DNA from: Spirosoma profusum | GTDB lineage: Bacteria > Bacteroidota > Bacteroidia > Cytophagales > Spirosomataceae | Assembly: GCF_014699005.1 (NCBI RefSeq) | Contig: NZ_JACWZY010000016.1 | Span: 112,264 to 176,263 of the forward strand | Length of the DNA stretch: 64,000 bases | Reading direction: 5' to 3' | Shown: positions 26,977 to 36,900 of the stretch, one piece after another | Numbering within the stretch: the stretch's first letter is position 1 | Layout: each line of letters begins with the position of its first letter | Position numbers and translations under genes: made by a program | The notes under the pieces: generated by a model | The model's database searches: none | The model's input: the letters and a program-made list of their open reading frames with translations, nothing else | Told to the model about the DNA's origin: nothing

Positions 26977-28422
26977 ATGCTGGACCCGATACTTATTTTA
27001 CTCATTGGGGTTGTCGTGGTAGTTGGCGGCATCATTGGCCTCAAATTGCATCCGTTTTTGGCCCTACTCTTAGCCGCGTTAACAGTTGCCTTGCTCACGC
27101 CTACCGAATTGGTCCAGCAGTATTTCATTTCCAAAGGCTTGTCAGAAGCCGAAGCGCTGAAGCAAGCCCACAAAAGCATTGGCGAACGTATCGCCACCGA
27201 ATTTGGGAACACCTGTACCAAAATTGGTATTCTGATCGCGATGGCGGCCATTATTGGCAAAGCCATGCTCGATAGTGGAGCTGCCGAAAAAGTCATCCGC
27301 GCCATGCTCAAAGTGACGGGCGTTCAACATGCGCCAATCGGCTTCATTTTAAGCAGTTTCTTTCTGACGATCCCTGTTTTTGTGGATACCGTTATCTTCC
27401 TGATGATGCCGCTGGCAAAGGCGATGGGCATGCGATTGGGCAAAAATTACCTGTTACTGGCTTTATCGGTGATTGCTGGAGCTGTTATGGCAAACTCCTA
27501 CGTACCACCCTCGCCCGGCCCCTTATTTCTGGTCGGTGCCCTGAACGTACCGATTGGTTTGATGATGGTTTGTGGCGTATTGCTCGGACTGTGCACCATC
27601 TCCGTGGGCTACCTGATAGCGGTTTTCCTGAATAAAAAATTCGATATTCCGCTCCGAGATTCACCCGATGCGCGTTTGGCAGACATCAAAGCCATTGCCG
27701 AAAAAGACGATAAAGAACTGCCTTCGTTGGGTTGGGCTTTGCTTCCGGCGGTTTTTCCGTTGGCCACCATTTGCATACGCTCGGCTGTAGAAGCGTTTCA
27801 TAAACCAGGAACGCCTTTAACCGACAGTCCAATTCTCAATTCTGTTTTAGAGGTAATTCTTTTCTTTGGGGATAAAAATATCGCGCTGCTCATGGGTGGA
27901 ATTTTCGCCCTTTTCGTGCTGGCAAGGCAGAAAAAAACGACTAAAGAAAAGATGACGGCTTTTGTTCAGACCGCGTTGATGAGTGGTGGTGGCATCATCC
28001 TGATTACCGCAGCGGGCGGTGCTTTTGGTGGTATGCTACAGCAATCGGGAATCAGCGACCGAATTGCCGACCTCACCAAAGGCTACCAGATGGCCCTGAT
28101 TCCGCTGGCCTTTTTCATTGCGATGGTGGTACGTACGGCACAAGGTTCGGCTACTGTGGCACTAATTACGGCGTCAGGAATTTTGGCTGGAATGGCTCAA
28201 AATGCTAATCTAGGTTTTCATCCCGTTTACCTGTGTCTGGCTATCGGCAGTGGAGCGAAACTAATTCCGTGGATGAATGACGCTGGTTTCTGGATCATGT
28301 GTAAAACCAGTAACCTGACCGAGCGGGAAGCGCTCAAAACCATTGCGCCCATGCAAAGCATCATGGGTCTGACTGGCGTTATTCTGACCATGATAGCTGC
28401 CTGGCTTTTTCCATTGGTTTAA
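26977..28422 (+). CDS. GntP-family gluconate/aldarate:H+ symporter
   Basis: A 481-residue inner-membrane transporter with about 12 hydrophobic helices spread over its length. Family-type segments include GIGERIATEFGNTCTKIGILIAM-like sequence near residue 70-95, SSFFLTIPVFVDTVIFLMMPLAKAM, NSYVPPSPGPLFLVGAL and the C-terminal RTAQGSATVALITASGI. GntP proteins import gluconate and related sugar acids. It is followed after 48 nt by galactarate dehydratase, so galactarate (or a related aldarate) is the likely substrate; this is inferred from the neighbour, not the sequence. Confidence 0.92.
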   Translation: MLDPILILLIGVVVVVGGIIGLKLHPFLALLLAALTVALLTPTELVQQYFISKGLSEAEALKQAHKSIGERIATEFGNTCTKIGILIAMAAIIGKAMLDSGAAEKVIRAMLKVTGVQHAPIGFILSSFFLTIPVFVDTVIFLMMPLAKAMGMRLGKNYLLLALSVIAGAVMANSYVPPSPGPLFLVGALNVPIGLMMVCGVLLGLCTISVGYLIAVFLNKKFDIPLRDSPDARLADIKAIAEKDDKELPSLGWALLPAVFPLATICIRSAVEAFHKPGTPLTDSPILNSVLEVILFFGDKNIALLMGGIFALFVLARQKKTTKEKMTAFVQTALMSGGGIILITAAGGAFGGMLQQSGISDRIADLTKGYQMALIPLAFFIAMVVRTAQGSATVALITASGILAGMAQNANLGFHPVYLCLAIGSGAKLIPWMNDAGFWIMCKTSNLTEREALKTIAPMQSIMGLTGVILTMIAAWLFPLV

Positions 28423-28470
28423 GTATATAAATTGTATAGGAAGGCCCCGGCAGCCGTAGCCAATGTGAGT

Positions 28471-30012
28471 ATGGAGGCAATCACAATGCAAACTATCGTC
28501 ATAAAAACAACGCCTGAAGACAACGTAGCAATTGTTGCCAACCCATCGGGATTAGACCGGGGTGCCGTTGTATTAAATGGAATTGTGCTCCAAGAGCCAA
28601 TTCCGATGGGGCATAAAGTAGCCCTCAAAGCGTTTCAGGAAGGTGATGAAGTGATACGTTATGGGCAGGTAATCGGGTTTGCCAATCAGCTCATCAGGGA
28701 AGGAAGTTGGATTAACGAACGTATCATTAGCCTCCCGCAACCACCCAATCTGGAAGATATTCCGTATGTCCAGAGAAGCCTTCCTGAGATTGAACCGCTG
28801 GAAGGCTACACATTTCAGGGATACAAAAATCAGGATGGCAGTGCTGGCACCAAGAATGTGCTGGGAATCACAACCAGTGTGCAGTGCGTAGCGGGCATCA
28901 CGGATTTTATTTGTCAGAAGATCAAGCGTGAATTGCTGCCATTGTACCCGAATGTGGATGACGTAGTGGCCTTTAATCACAGTTACGGCTGTGGTATCGC
29001 GATTGATGCTCCAGCCGCTATTGTGCCCATTCGTACCATCCAGCACATTGCGCAAAACCCAAATTTTGGGGGTGAAATCATGATTATCGGGCTGGGCTGC
29101 GAGAAACTACGCCCTGAGCGATTGTTGCCTGCTGATCAAAATTCGGCAGACAGTTCGATTCTCTATTTGCAGGACGAAGCTTTCGAGGGGTTTGGCGACA
29201 TGGTTGACGGGATTATGCAACTGGCCGAAAAACATCTGCAAAAACTAAATCAGCGTAAACGTACTACCTGTCCAGCCTCCGATCTGGTCGTGGGGATGCA
29301 ATGTGGTGGAAGTGACGCTTTCTCTGGACTAACAGGTAATCCGGTTTCCGGTTTCGCTGCCGATTTGATTGTGCGAACGGGCGGAACGGTGTTTTTCTCT
29401 GAAGTGACCGAAGTGCGGGACGCCATTCATTTGCTGGTGCCAAGAGCCGTTGATGCAAACGTAGCGCAGGCGCTTAAGGACGAAATGGCCTGGTATGATG
29501 CTTATTTACAGCAAGGTAGAGCTGATCGTAGCGCCAACACAACACCCGGTAATAAAGGGGGAGGCTTGAGCAACATTGTCGAAAAAGCCCTGGGATCGGT
29601 GGTCAAATCTGGAACGAGTCCGATTGTAGATGTGATATCGCCTGGTGAAAAGATTCGAAAGAAGGGATTGAATTTTGTGGCTACTCCAGCCAGCGATTTT
29701 GTTTGTGGTACGTTGCAATTAGCGGCTGGAATGAACATGCACGTATTCATCACCGGCCGAGGCACACCTTATGGATTGGCGATGGTGCCCGTGTTGAAAG
29801 TAAGTTCAAACTCGAAACTAGCCAATCGTTGGCATGATCTGATCGATTTTGACGCTGGTCCAGTAGCATTTGGTACGAAAACCATTGAAGAAATGGGTTG
29901 GGAATTATTTCACCTGATTCTCGACGTAGCAAGCGGAACCAAAAAAGTAGCAACCGACAAACTGGGTATTCATAACGATTTAGTTTTGTTCAACCCCGGC
30001 CCGTTGACGTAG
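28471..30012 (+). CDS. garD: Galactarate dehydratase
   Basis: A 513-residue dehydratase that converts galactarate to 5-keto-4-deoxy-D-glucarate. The N-terminal SAF domain ([18 protein letters not shown]...GHKVAL) is followed by the UxaA/GarD catalytic domain with [67 protein letters not shown] and [12 protein letters not shown]. These blocks match my memory of E. coli GarD almost segment for segment, including [20 protein letters not shown], which separates it from altronate dehydratase. Start could also be 28486. It is probably cotranscribed with the GntP permease. Its TAG stop lies within the left arm of the inverted repeat at 30007. Confidence 0.93.
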   Translation: MEAITMQTIVIKTTPEDNVAIVANPSGLDRGAVVLNGIVLQEPIPMGHKVALKAFQEGDEVIRYGQVIGFANQLIREGSWINERIISLPQPPNLEDIPYVQRSLPEIEPLEGYTFQGYKNQDGSAGTKNVLGITTSVQCVAGITDFICQKIKRELLPLYPNVDDVVAFNHSYGCGIAIDAPAAIVPIRTIQHIAQNPNFGGEIMIIGLGCEKLRPERLLPADQNSADSSILYLQDEAFEGFGDMVDGIMQLAEKHLQKLNQRKRTTCPASDLVVGMQCGGSDAFSGLTGNPVSGFAADLIVRTGGTVFFSEVTEVRDAIHLLVPRAVDANVAQALKDEMAWYDAYLQQGRADRSANTTPGNKGGGLSNIVEKALGSVVKSGTSPIVDVISPGEKIRKKGLNFVATPASDFVCGTLQLAAGMNMHVFITGRGTPYGLAMVPVLKVSSNSKLANRWHDLIDFDAGPVAFGTKTIEEMGWELFHLILDVASGTKKVATDKLGIHNDLVLFNPGPLT

Positions 30013-30185
30013 CGTAATCTGAACCGGAATTTTCAGGATTGGAAAGATTTACAGGTTTGTCTGAACCGGGATTTTCAGGATTGGAAGGATTTACAGGATT
30101 TTGTTTTCGCTTCTTTGAAGCGCTTATCTACAAAATCTTGTAAATCCTTCCAATCCTGAAAATCCCGGTTCAGATTACGCTACGT
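30007..30185. repeat. AACCGGGATT inverted repeat, copy 2 with duplicated left arm
   Basis: Outer arms 30007-30027 and 30165-30185 are exact 21-nt complements (ends TGAACCGG). The left side is tandemly duplicated: 30018-30059 and 30060-30100 are near-identical direct repeats. An inner GCTTC-TTTGAAGC hairpin sits near 30108-30124. The arms take in the garD stop codon and touch the stop of the convergent esterase, so it fills the whole gap. Confidence 0.88.
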
Positions 30186-31843
30186 TACACCAACGCTTTC
30201 CGGGCTTCCCGGTCGGGGTCATTGACCAGCAGCGGTGTATCATCCAGTACCATAGTTTCGCCATTCTGGGTTGTGTAAGGTTTCCAGGTTGGCAAACCAC
30301 CGCCGTTTGGATTGCCGGTTTTTACGAAATTCAGGAACGAGCCCGCCATCTTCTCCGACAAGACTCTGGGGCGTTTCCCTCCGCCCGTATGCGTCAGCAT
30401 CAAATCCGTGTTGTAGAACCAGAAACAGATATCGTCGCAGTGGAAGGCCCGCATTCGACCATCAAACAGGGGCGGTTGCCAACCAAACCACGCTACGTAT
30501 ACAGGCGCTTTTTGCTGCGAAACTTTAGCATCGGCGGCCGCTACGGCATTCTTACGGTTCGATACAACCAATGCCCAAATTTCAATGGGACGCGCTTTCG
30601 GGAAATTCTTCGCGTAGGCATCCACAATCTCGCCAGACTTCTCACCGAAACGAGGTTTGATTTTTTCTTTCACTTCGGCCAGCGAAATTTTCTCTAAAGA
30701 TGAGTCGGTCCGACTAGGATTTTGCTCGTGGAACGTAGAGCAAATCATCAGCGGAATGTTGGCCGAGAAATGATTGGGGTCTTTGAAGAATGTATCGCCG
30801 TTCAGGTACGTACCATCGCCAACGGGCGAGTAACCTCCACGCTGCATATTCATCCGTTTCGCTTCATCGGCCATTTTTTCGACGGCACGGTTGGCAATGT
30901 CGATGTATTGCCGCCACGGAATCTGCTGGAGTTTATCGATTTCGCCGGGTTTCAGGCCCGCTTCCTCCATTACTTTCAAACCGAGCTTTTCGGCGTATTC
31001 TTTATTTACGCCAGTCAATGAGTTACCGCTCAGGCAAACGGCTTTGTGAAACAACCCTTTGGCCGACGGCATATTCATCAACGTAGTGACTTTAGCGCCC
31101 CCGCCTGATTGCCCGATGATCGTTACGTTGTTGGGGTCTCCCCCAAAATTGGCGATGTTGTTTTTCACCCATTCGAGGGCCGCCACCATGTCCAGATTTC
31201 CTACGTTGCCGGAAGCCTCATGGCCGCCAGCCGCTTTCAGGTGCGTGTAGCCCAGCGCACCCAGCCGGTGATTGAGCGAACAAAACACTACGTTGCCCAA
31301 TCGAGAGAGGTTTTCACCGTGGTAGCCATCCTGCTCAATACCATTTCCGTTAACAAAACCACCACCGTGCAACCAGATCACAACCGGACGTTTCTGCGAA
31401 TCCAGAGCGGGTGTCCAGACGTTCAGTTTCAGGCAGTCTTCCGATACGTCGTCGTAGTTCCAGTGATCTACGAATGAGGAATACGGATTCGCATATCGTT
31501 TCTCCATAATCTGCGGAGCCGAATTGCCCCACCACAGCGCCGGACGGATATCAGTCCATGACGCGGGTTTCTGGGGCGGCATAAACCGATTTTTCCCGGA
31601 CGTATCAGCGCCGTACGGAATACCCAGAAACTGATGAATGCCCCGGAGAATAAACCCACGTACTTTACCGTATTCGGTGTTGGCAATGGCGATGTTATCG
31701 CCCACAAACAGAATCTGCTCGTCAGAAGATGGCTTGGCGAGCTTGGGCGGGTGCGACGTAGCAGCAATGGTTTCGTGGGATACACCCAGACCAGCCACGC
31801 CAACGCCGAGCGATTGGAGGAAGTTACGTCTTGTCGCTTTCAT
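30185..31843 (-). CDS. Type-B carboxylesterase, Tat-exported
   Basis: A 552-residue carboxylesterase-family protein. A twin-arginine signal (MKATRRNFLQSLGVGVAGLG) opens it. Catalytic elements are VVIWLHGGGFVNGNG (oxyanion hole), the nucleophile elbow VTIIGQSGGGAKVTTL (about residue 245) and a C-terminal AFHCDDICFWFYN supplying His. The elbow reads GQSGGG rather than the usual GESAG; the Ser is kept, but the change is worth noting and is found in some para-nitrobenzyl-esterase relatives. The gene is convergent with garD. The substrate is unknown. Confidence 0.88.
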   Translation of the reverse strand: MKATRRNFLQSLGVGVAGLGVSHETIAATSHPPKLAKPSSDEQILFVGDNIAIANTEYGKVRGFILRGIHQFLGIPYGADTSGKNRFMPPQKPASWTDIRPALWWGNSAPQIMEKRYANPYSSFVDHWNYDDVSEDCLKLNVWTPALDSQKRPVVIWLHGGGFVNGNGIEQDGYHGENLSRLGNVVFCSLNHRLGALGYTHLKAAGGHEASGNVGNLDMVAALEWVKNNIANFGGDPNNVTIIGQSGGGAKVTTLMNMPSAKGLFHKAVCLSGNSLTGVNKEYAEKLGLKVMEEAGLKPGEIDKLQQIPWRQYIDIANRAVEKMADEAKRMNMQRGGYSPVGDGTYLNGDTFFKDPNHFSANIPLMICSTFHEQNPSRTDSSLEKISLAEVKEKIKPRFGEKSGEIVDAYAKNFPKARPIEIWALVVSNRKNAVAAADAKVSQQKAPVYVAWFGWQPPLFDGRMRAFHCDDICFWFYNTDLMLTHTGGGKRPRVLSEKMAGSFLNFVKTGNPNGGGLPTWKPYTTQNGETMVLDDTPLLVNDPDREARKALV

Positions 31844-32289
31844 GAGAACGTTTCGTTAAGAATCAGACACATACTAAAGCACAGACAGTATCCAATCTAA
31901 GCATGGTCATTGGTTATATTCGAATGCGAGCTAACTATGAACAATACATAACGTAATAATCACTCTGGCAACCCACAGGACGTAGTGGAATGTGTCGCTG
32001 TTACGTGTATCGATAATGGTATGCCGGGGAGGGGAGACGTATTGGTACTAATTTTGTAGAAATTCATGATCTGAAGCAACCAGATGTAGCTGTTACTACG
32101 TATAAATAGTAATGTCGAATTGACGTAGTAGAAATAACCTGCTTTACCGAAAACGCTACGTTACTACGTATCATTTGCCAGTTACCACAAACAGTTAAAA
32201 ATCTGCCTGTTAACAATTAAACACCATAATTGGCAGTTAAAGACAAGTAATGACTTTCTTCTAATAACCGTTTAACAAATCAAACAACC
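31844..32289. other. Intergenic region rich in TACGT/ACGTA
   Basis: A 446-bp gap between the divergent carboxylesterase and yceI-like genes. No reading frame or hairpin gene was recognised. It has a local cluster of the overrepresented pentamer: four sites between about 32095 and 32170, two of them TACGTA. Promoters for both genes must be here but no convincing boxes were seen. Confidence 0.5.
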
Positions 32290-32961
32290 ATGCAAAACAA
32301 CCTGATCGTTAATGCCACGTTGGCAGCTATGCTTCTCACCAGCACTACGTTTGCCACGATTGTTGTTAAGGAATCTCCGGTAAAATCCGCTGTTCGAAAG
32401 GGCACTGCCAAAGCCGTTACGTATACGGTCGACCCGGCGCAGAGCGCGATTAACTGGAACGCTAAAAAAGTGACCGGCAAACATGACGGCACCGTGAAAA
32501 TGGCAAAGGGCCAACTCACCGTCGATGGCAACAAACTCACAGGTGGAACCTTCGTGGCTGATATGACGACGATGCGGGATATCGACAAAGGCGAATCGAA
32601 TCCGTTTAATGAACGACTGGTCAATCACTTACGGAGCGAGGATTTTTTTGGCGTGGAAAAATATCCAACCGCTACGTTTAAAATTACGGATGTGAAACCC
32701 ATTGCGAATGCCAAAGCAGGCGAACCCAACTATACTGTTAGTGGCGACTTAACCATTAAAGACATCACCAAACCCCAGACGTTTCCGGCTACGGTGAACA
32801 TCAATGGCAACGTAGCGCAGGCGACTGCCAAAATGGTTGTTAACCGCCTGGAATACGACATTAAATATCGGGCGGCCATCATCGGTACGGCTGCTGACAA
32901 AATCATCGATGACACTTTCTCGCTGGATTTAAAAATCGTGGCTAACAAAGCGTCGATGTAA
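32290..32961 (+). CDS. YceI-family periplasmic lipid-binding protein
   Basis: A 223-residue exported protein with an N-terminal hydrophobic signal (ATLAAMLLTSTTFA). The YceI lipocalin-like barrel runs from about residue 45 (YTVDPAQSAINWNAKKVTGKHDGTVKM) to the end, including MTTMRDIDKGESNPFNERLVNHLRSEDFFGVEKYPTATFKIT and GDLTIKDITKP. YceI proteins bind isoprenoid-type lipids such as octaprenyl derivatives in the periplasm. It is followed immediately by a 54-bp perfect hairpin. No operon partner. Confidence 0.93.
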   Translation: MQNNLIVNATLAAMLLTSTTFATIVVKESPVKSAVRKGTAKAVTYTVDPAQSAINWNAKKVTGKHDGTVKMAKGQLTVDGNKLTGGTFVADMTTMRDIDKGESNPFNERLVNHLRSEDFFGVEKYPTATFKITDVKPIANAKAGEPNYTVSGDLTIKDITKPQTFPATVNINGNVAQATAKMVVNRLEYDIKYRAAIIGTAADKIIDDTFSLDLKIVANKASM

Positions 32962-32965
32962 GCTA

Positions 32966-33019
32966 TTTTTTGTCATTCTGAACGGGCCGCTCCGGCGGCC
33001 CGTTCAGAATGACAAAAAA
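32966..33019. repeat. Class A hairpin, short form, copy 2
   Basis: Arms 32966-32990 and 32995-33019 are perfect 25-nt complements with a TCCG loop. It has the TTTTTTGTCATTCTGA tip and a GC-rich mid-stem (acgggccgc) but no GAAGCATCTTAA core, so it is a trimmed version of the family. It starts 5 nt after the yceI-like stop. Confidence 0.92.
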
Positions 33020-33275
33020 CAGTTCCTGCCCTTTTTAACCTGCTTCAATTCCTCAAGTATCCCCTCTTTTTCTGCTACGTTACGTAGTACTACCTTCTTC
33101 GATTATTTTCCAGAATAGTGAACATCCTGTAGATGGATTCGTGTAGATTATATTGTTCTTGTAATCACATTTACGAATCAGCTTTGGTCTTTTTTAATAG
33201 GAACGTAGCAGTAAACAGATGCTGATAATGCCTTATTTATCAATAGAGTTATCGCGTTAATTTTACGTTCTTCCT

Positions 33276-34901
33276 ATGAAAACCTTTGTCTTTCTCCTTT
33301 TGGCGGTTAGCCAGTCAGTTTCCCTTGCTACCGCTCAGTCTGGGAACGCTCCCCGCGTGAAAACATCGCAGGGCACAATTGAAGGCGTCATCGAAAAAAA
33401 TGGTGTCCGTTCGTTTAAAGGGATTCCGTTTGCGGCCCCGCCCGTGGGTGACTTACGCTGGCAGCCACCTCAACCCGCCAAAGCCTGGAGTGGCGTCCGG
33501 AAAGCCGACAAATTCGGCGCTATGGCAATGCAGCGGGCCGTTTTCGGCGACATGAATTTCCGTTCGAACGGCATGAGTGAAGATTGTCTTTACCTGAATG
33601 TCTGGACGCCCGCTAAAACCGGCAATGAGAAACTGCCTGTGTTAGTCTACTTTTATGGGGGCGGTTATATCGCCGGTGACGGTTCGGAGCCGCGCTACGA
33701 TGGAGAAAGCATGGCGCAAAAAGGGATTGTTACCCTTACCGTGAATTATCGGCTCGGGCCATTTGGATTCATGGCTCATCCCGAATTAACTAAAGAGTCT
33801 CCCAATAAAGCGTCAGGTAACTACGGGTTAATGGACCAAAGTTTCGCGCTTAAGTGGGTTCAGCAGAACATTGCCGCTTTTGGTGGAGACCCGCAAAAAG
33901 TGACTATTGCTGGCGAATCGGCGGGTTCTTCGTCAGTAAGCGCTCAAATGGCCTCTCCATTATCGAAAAATATGATTCATGCGGCAATTGGTGAAAGCGG
34001 TTCTGTACTCGCTCTTCAGCCGTTAAGCACGCTCTCGCAGGCAGAGGAAATGGGCGTAAACTTCGCGAAGATGGTGGGCGCAACTTCGCTGGCTACTTTA
34101 CGGGCCATGCCTCCCGATCAACTGCTTGAGGCCACGGCAAAACCGGAAACTCCCCGATTCCGACCCATCGTGGATGGCTATTTCCTGCCTAAATCACCGG
34201 TCGAAATCTTCCGGGCGGGCGAACAGGCCCACGTACCGTTGCTCGCCGGGTGGAACTCGGAAGAAGCGAACGCCAAGGCTATTCTGGGCAATGATGAACC
34301 CACGCCGGAGAATTACCGGAAAGGTGTACAGAAGCTTTTTGGGGAGAAGGCCGAGGGCGTATTGACCTTGTATCCCGCCACCAATCCGGAGGATGTTTGG
34401 CCAGCCGCCACCGCCCTCGCCGGCGACCGAATGGCTGGTTTCAGTACCTGGAAGTGGATCGATGCCCATAGCAAAACAGGCGGTAAACCCGTCTACCGCT
34501 ATTACTATACTCGTCCACGCCCGTCCATGACACCCGAAATGGGTAATGCTGTGGCTGGAACCGCTGGTGGTGTTATTCGCGGAGCGGAAGCTGCGGCCGT
34601 TAAAGCTCCGCCCGCCCGCGGGGCCGTTCACTCAGCGGAAATTGAATATGCAATGGGCAATCTGGCTACGAACAAGGTTTTTGCCTGGAGCCCCGACGAC
34701 TATAAGGTATCACAACAAATGCAGGAATATTTTGCCAACTTCATTAAAACGGCCAATCCTAACGGCGGAAATTTACCAAAGTGGCCAACCGTCAATGGCG
34801 ACAAAGGCGTTCAGGTAATGCACATCGACGTAACGTCGGGAGCCCGCCCGGAACAGAATCGCGAGCGATACCTGCTGTTGGATCAGTCGAATACCAAATG
34901 A
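33276..34901 (+). CDS. Secreted type-B carboxylesterase
   Basis: A 541-residue carboxylesterase with a Sec signal peptide (to about residue 21, SLATAQ). The N-terminal GTIEGVIEKNGVRSFKGIPFAAPPVGDLRW, SEDCLYLNVWTP (Cys pair region), LVYFYGGGYIAGDG oxyanion segment and VTIAGESAGSSSVSAQM nucleophile elbow (about residue 215) are all standard. The C-terminal His is in AVHSAEIEYAMGN. Unlike the convergent esterase at 30185 it keeps the canonical GESAG. It is followed by a dienelactone hydrolase on the same strand, separated by the inverted repeat at 34903-34986. Confidence 0.9.
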   Translation: MKTFVFLLLAVSQSVSLATAQSGNAPRVKTSQGTIEGVIEKNGVRSFKGIPFAAPPVGDLRWQPPQPAKAWSGVRKADKFGAMAMQRAVFGDMNFRSNGMSEDCLYLNVWTPAKTGNEKLPVLVYFYGGGYIAGDGSEPRYDGESMAQKGIVTLTVNYRLGPFGFMAHPELTKESPNKASGNYGLMDQSFALKWVQQNIAAFGGDPQKVTIAGESAGSSSVSAQMASPLSKNMIHAAIGESGSVLALQPLSTLSQAEEMGVNFAKMVGATSLATLRAMPPDQLLEATAKPETPRFRPIVDGYFLPKSPVEIFRAGEQAHVPLLAGWNSEEANAKAILGNDEPTPENYRKGVQKLFGEKAEGVLTLYPATNPEDVWPAATALAGDRMAGFSTWKWIDAHSKTGGKPVYRYYYTRPRPSMTPEMGNAVAGTAGGVIRGAEAAAVKAPPARGAVHSAEIEYAMGNLATNKVFAWSPDDYKVSQQMQEYFANFIKTANPNGGNLPKWPTVNGDKGVQVMHIDVTSGARPEQNRERYLLLDQSNTK

Positions 34902-34902
34902 G

Positions 34903-34986
34903 TAAATAGATAATGTAAAATGAATAATGGGCAATGATAAGAGCTTGATAATCAGCAAGAATTATTCGTTTTACATTGTCCATTTA
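34903..34986. repeat. AATGTAAAATG inverted repeat
   Basis: Arms 34903-34928 and 34961-34986 are 26 nt with three transitions between them; loop 32 nt. AT-rich, unlike the other families. It fills the space between the carboxylesterase stop and the dienelactone hydrolase leader. Confidence 0.75.
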
Positions 34987-35021
34987 ATAAGCTTCACCCA
35001 AACAATACGTAGCAGACCAAC

Positions 35022-35909
35022 ATGAGCGAAATTAAAAAAGAAGATATCAAACAGGAAGTGTTTGACCTTTATGATGACTATGCCCACAATCGGCTCGACC
35101 GACGTGACTTTGTGCAAAAACTTTCGGCCTATGCCGTTGGCGGAATTACGGTAGCCTCGTTGATGAGTTTTCTAATGCCTGATTATTACGGGGCTATTCA
35201 GGTAAAGGCTGATGATCCGCGCTTAAAATCAGACTACGTTACGTACCCATCGCCGAAGGGTGGAAAAAGCATCAAAGCCCTGTTGTCGATGCCTGCCGAT
35301 GCGAAAAAGCCTCTCGGCGGAATTGTCGTCGTTCATGAAAACCGGGGGCTAAATCCGCACATCGCCGACGTAGCTCGACGAGCCGCTTTGGCCGGATTTA
35401 TCTCAATTGCTCCTGACGCGCTGACCCCGTTGGGTGGCTATCCGGGTAATGACGACGCTGGTCGTGAGTTGCAGGCCAAACGTAACCGAGACGAAATGCT
35501 GGAAGATTTCATCGCGGCTTATGACTACCTGAAAAGTGATAAAAATTGCAACGGCAAAATAGGTGTTGTTGGCTTCTGCTTTGGCGGTTGGATTGCCAAC
35601 ATGATGGCGGTACGTGTTCCCGGTTTAGCAGCAGCCGTTCCGTTCTATGGCGGTCAGCCAGCCGCTGAAGATGTGCCCAAAATAAAAGCGCCTTTGCTGA
35701 TACATTACGGCGCGTTGGATACCCGGGTCAATGAAGGCTGGCCTGCCTACGAAGCTGCCTTAAAGCAAAACAACAAAGAGTATACAGAATACATGTATCC
35801 GAATGCTAACCACGGATTTCATAACGACACAACCCCTCGTTACGACAAAGCCGCAGCTGAACTCGCCTGGCAACGTACCATCGACTTTTTTAAAGCGAAA
35901 TTGACGTAG
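35022..35909 (+). CDS. Dienelactone hydrolase family protein
   Basis: A 295-residue alpha/beta hydrolase. The N-terminus contains RLDRRDFVQKLSAYAVGGITVASLMSF-type sequence (about residues 24-48), a twin-arginine-like export signal set back behind a cytoplasmic stretch. The DLH domain has the Cys nucleophile in IGVVGFCFGGWIANM (about 188), GGIVVVHENRGLNPHI with the Glu that tunes the Cys, HYGALDTRVN (Asp) and PNANHGFHNDT (His). DLH enzymes open cyclic esters, but exported members have unknown substrates. It may be cotranscribed with the upstream esterase. Confidence 0.88.
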   Translation: MSEIKKEDIKQEVFDLYDDYAHNRLDRRDFVQKLSAYAVGGITVASLMSFLMPDYYGAIQVKADDPRLKSDYVTYPSPKGGKSIKALLSMPADAKKPLGGIVVVHENRGLNPHIADVARRAALAGFISIAPDALTPLGGYPGNDDAGRELQAKRNRDEMLEDFIAAYDYLKSDKNCNGKIGVVGFCFGGWIANMMAVRVPGLAAAVPFYGGQPAAEDVPKIKAPLLIHYGALDTRVNEGWPAYEAALKQNNKEYTEYMYPNANHGFHNDTTPRYDKAAAELAWQRTIDFFKAKLT

Positions 35910-35948
35910 TAGTTCATAAACTTTTAAGAACAAGTTAGCAAAGGAGTA

Positions 35949-36040
35949 TTTTTGTCATCCTGACGCAGGAAGGATCTTAAGGTTTCCTGGCACTCTAGTA
36001 AGGAAATCTTAAGATCCTTCGTGCCTCAGCATGACAAAAA
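35949..36040. repeat. Class A hairpin, copy 3 (mosaic arms)
   Basis: Outer TTTTTGTCAT and inner AAGGATCTTAA are shared by both arms, but the left mid-stem reads CCTGACGCAGG while the right arm corresponds to GCTGAGGCACG, so the two arms come from different subtypes. It lies between the convergent dienelactone hydrolase and Nudix regulator genes. Confidence 0.9.
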
Positions 36041-36060
36041 TTAACTGCCTATAATTCGCG

Positions 36061-36786
36061 TTATTTTATATATCGATACAAATACGGCGCTTTATTAGCG
36101 GCACCCGTAAACTTCTTCTCAAGTCGCTCCAATACGTTCATATCCAGAATTTTCTTCTGAAAATTATTTCGGGCAAAAGGCTTATCGTAAATCGCTTCGT
36201 ACACTTCCTGTACGTCTTTCATGGTGAAACTTTCGGGCAGTAAGCTGAATGCACTCAATCGCTGATCGAGGGTTAAACGTAACGTATCGATGGCCTTTTG
36301 CACGATCTCGTTATGATCCATAGCAAGTATAGGCAGTTGCCTGACATCATACCACGTAATGGACTGGTCGATCTCGTGTTTTTGGGGAATCACTTTGGCC
36401 ATGTCCACCAGCGCGTAATAACCAATCGAAACAAACCGTCGAGTAAACCATTCATATTGTTGACGTTGCTGTTGGTGTAAGATCACCAGGTCTGGGTTAA
36501 GCTCAATCAGACGATCCAAAAATGCCCGATTGCTTCGGTCGGCCTTACCAAATACGTGAAATTGCTCCAGGTAAGTATCTTTAATACTGGTTCGATCTTC
36601 CAGAATGCGTCGGGCTGCTTCGTCCACATCTTCGCCCTGATAGATAAATCCGCTGGGCAGAACCTGAAAATCACCCTTAAATTTTAGTGTTGAGATCAGC
36701 ACTTTAAGCTGTTGATTTTCATATCCAAAAATGACGCAGTCAATAGAAAGCTGCTGAATATAGTTCTGTTCAGTGAGTGAATGCAT
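36061..36786 (-). CDS. Nudix-related transcriptional regulator (NrtR/AraR type)
   Basis: A 241-residue protein with an N-terminal Nudix fold (about residues 8-150) and a C-terminal winged helix (about 155-241, FTMKDVQEVYEAIYDKPFARNNFQKKI). The Nudix box GFIYQGEDVDEAARRILEDRTSI keeps the first Gly and Glu but has Ile, Asp, Arg and Ser where the catalytic R-E-x-x-E-E-x-G should be, so hydrolysis is unlikely and ligand sensing is inferred. NrtR-type regulators control NAD or pentose genes, and Bacteroides AraR senses arabinose. A perfect inverted repeat at 36901-36925 upstream is a good operator candidate. Confidence 0.85.
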   Translation of the reverse strand: MHSLTEQNYIQQLSIDCVIFGYENQQLKVLISTLKFKGDFQVLPSGFIYQGEDVDEAARRILEDRTSIKDTYLEQFHVFGKADRSNRAFLDRLIELNPDLVILHQQQRQQYEWFTRRFVSIGYYALVDMAKVIPQKHEIDQSITWYDVRQLPILAMDHNEIVQKAIDTLRLTLDQRLSAFSLLPESFTMKDVQEVYEAIYDKPFARNNFQKKILDMNVLERLEKKFTGAANKAPYLYRYIK

Positions 36787-36900
36787 GGTAGTCGTTAGTC
36801 GTCAGTTAAGTATCAGTAATTGTTGAAAACTAACGGCTATTTAAATGTAGAAAACAGGTTAAAAGCAGTATCCAACGCAAATGTAGAAAATGAAAAATAT

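Noticed and set aside
36061..36786. Active Nudix hydrolase
   Set aside because: The Nudix box lacks the catalytic Glu pair and final Gly, and a winged-helix domain is attached, so a regulator is more likely.
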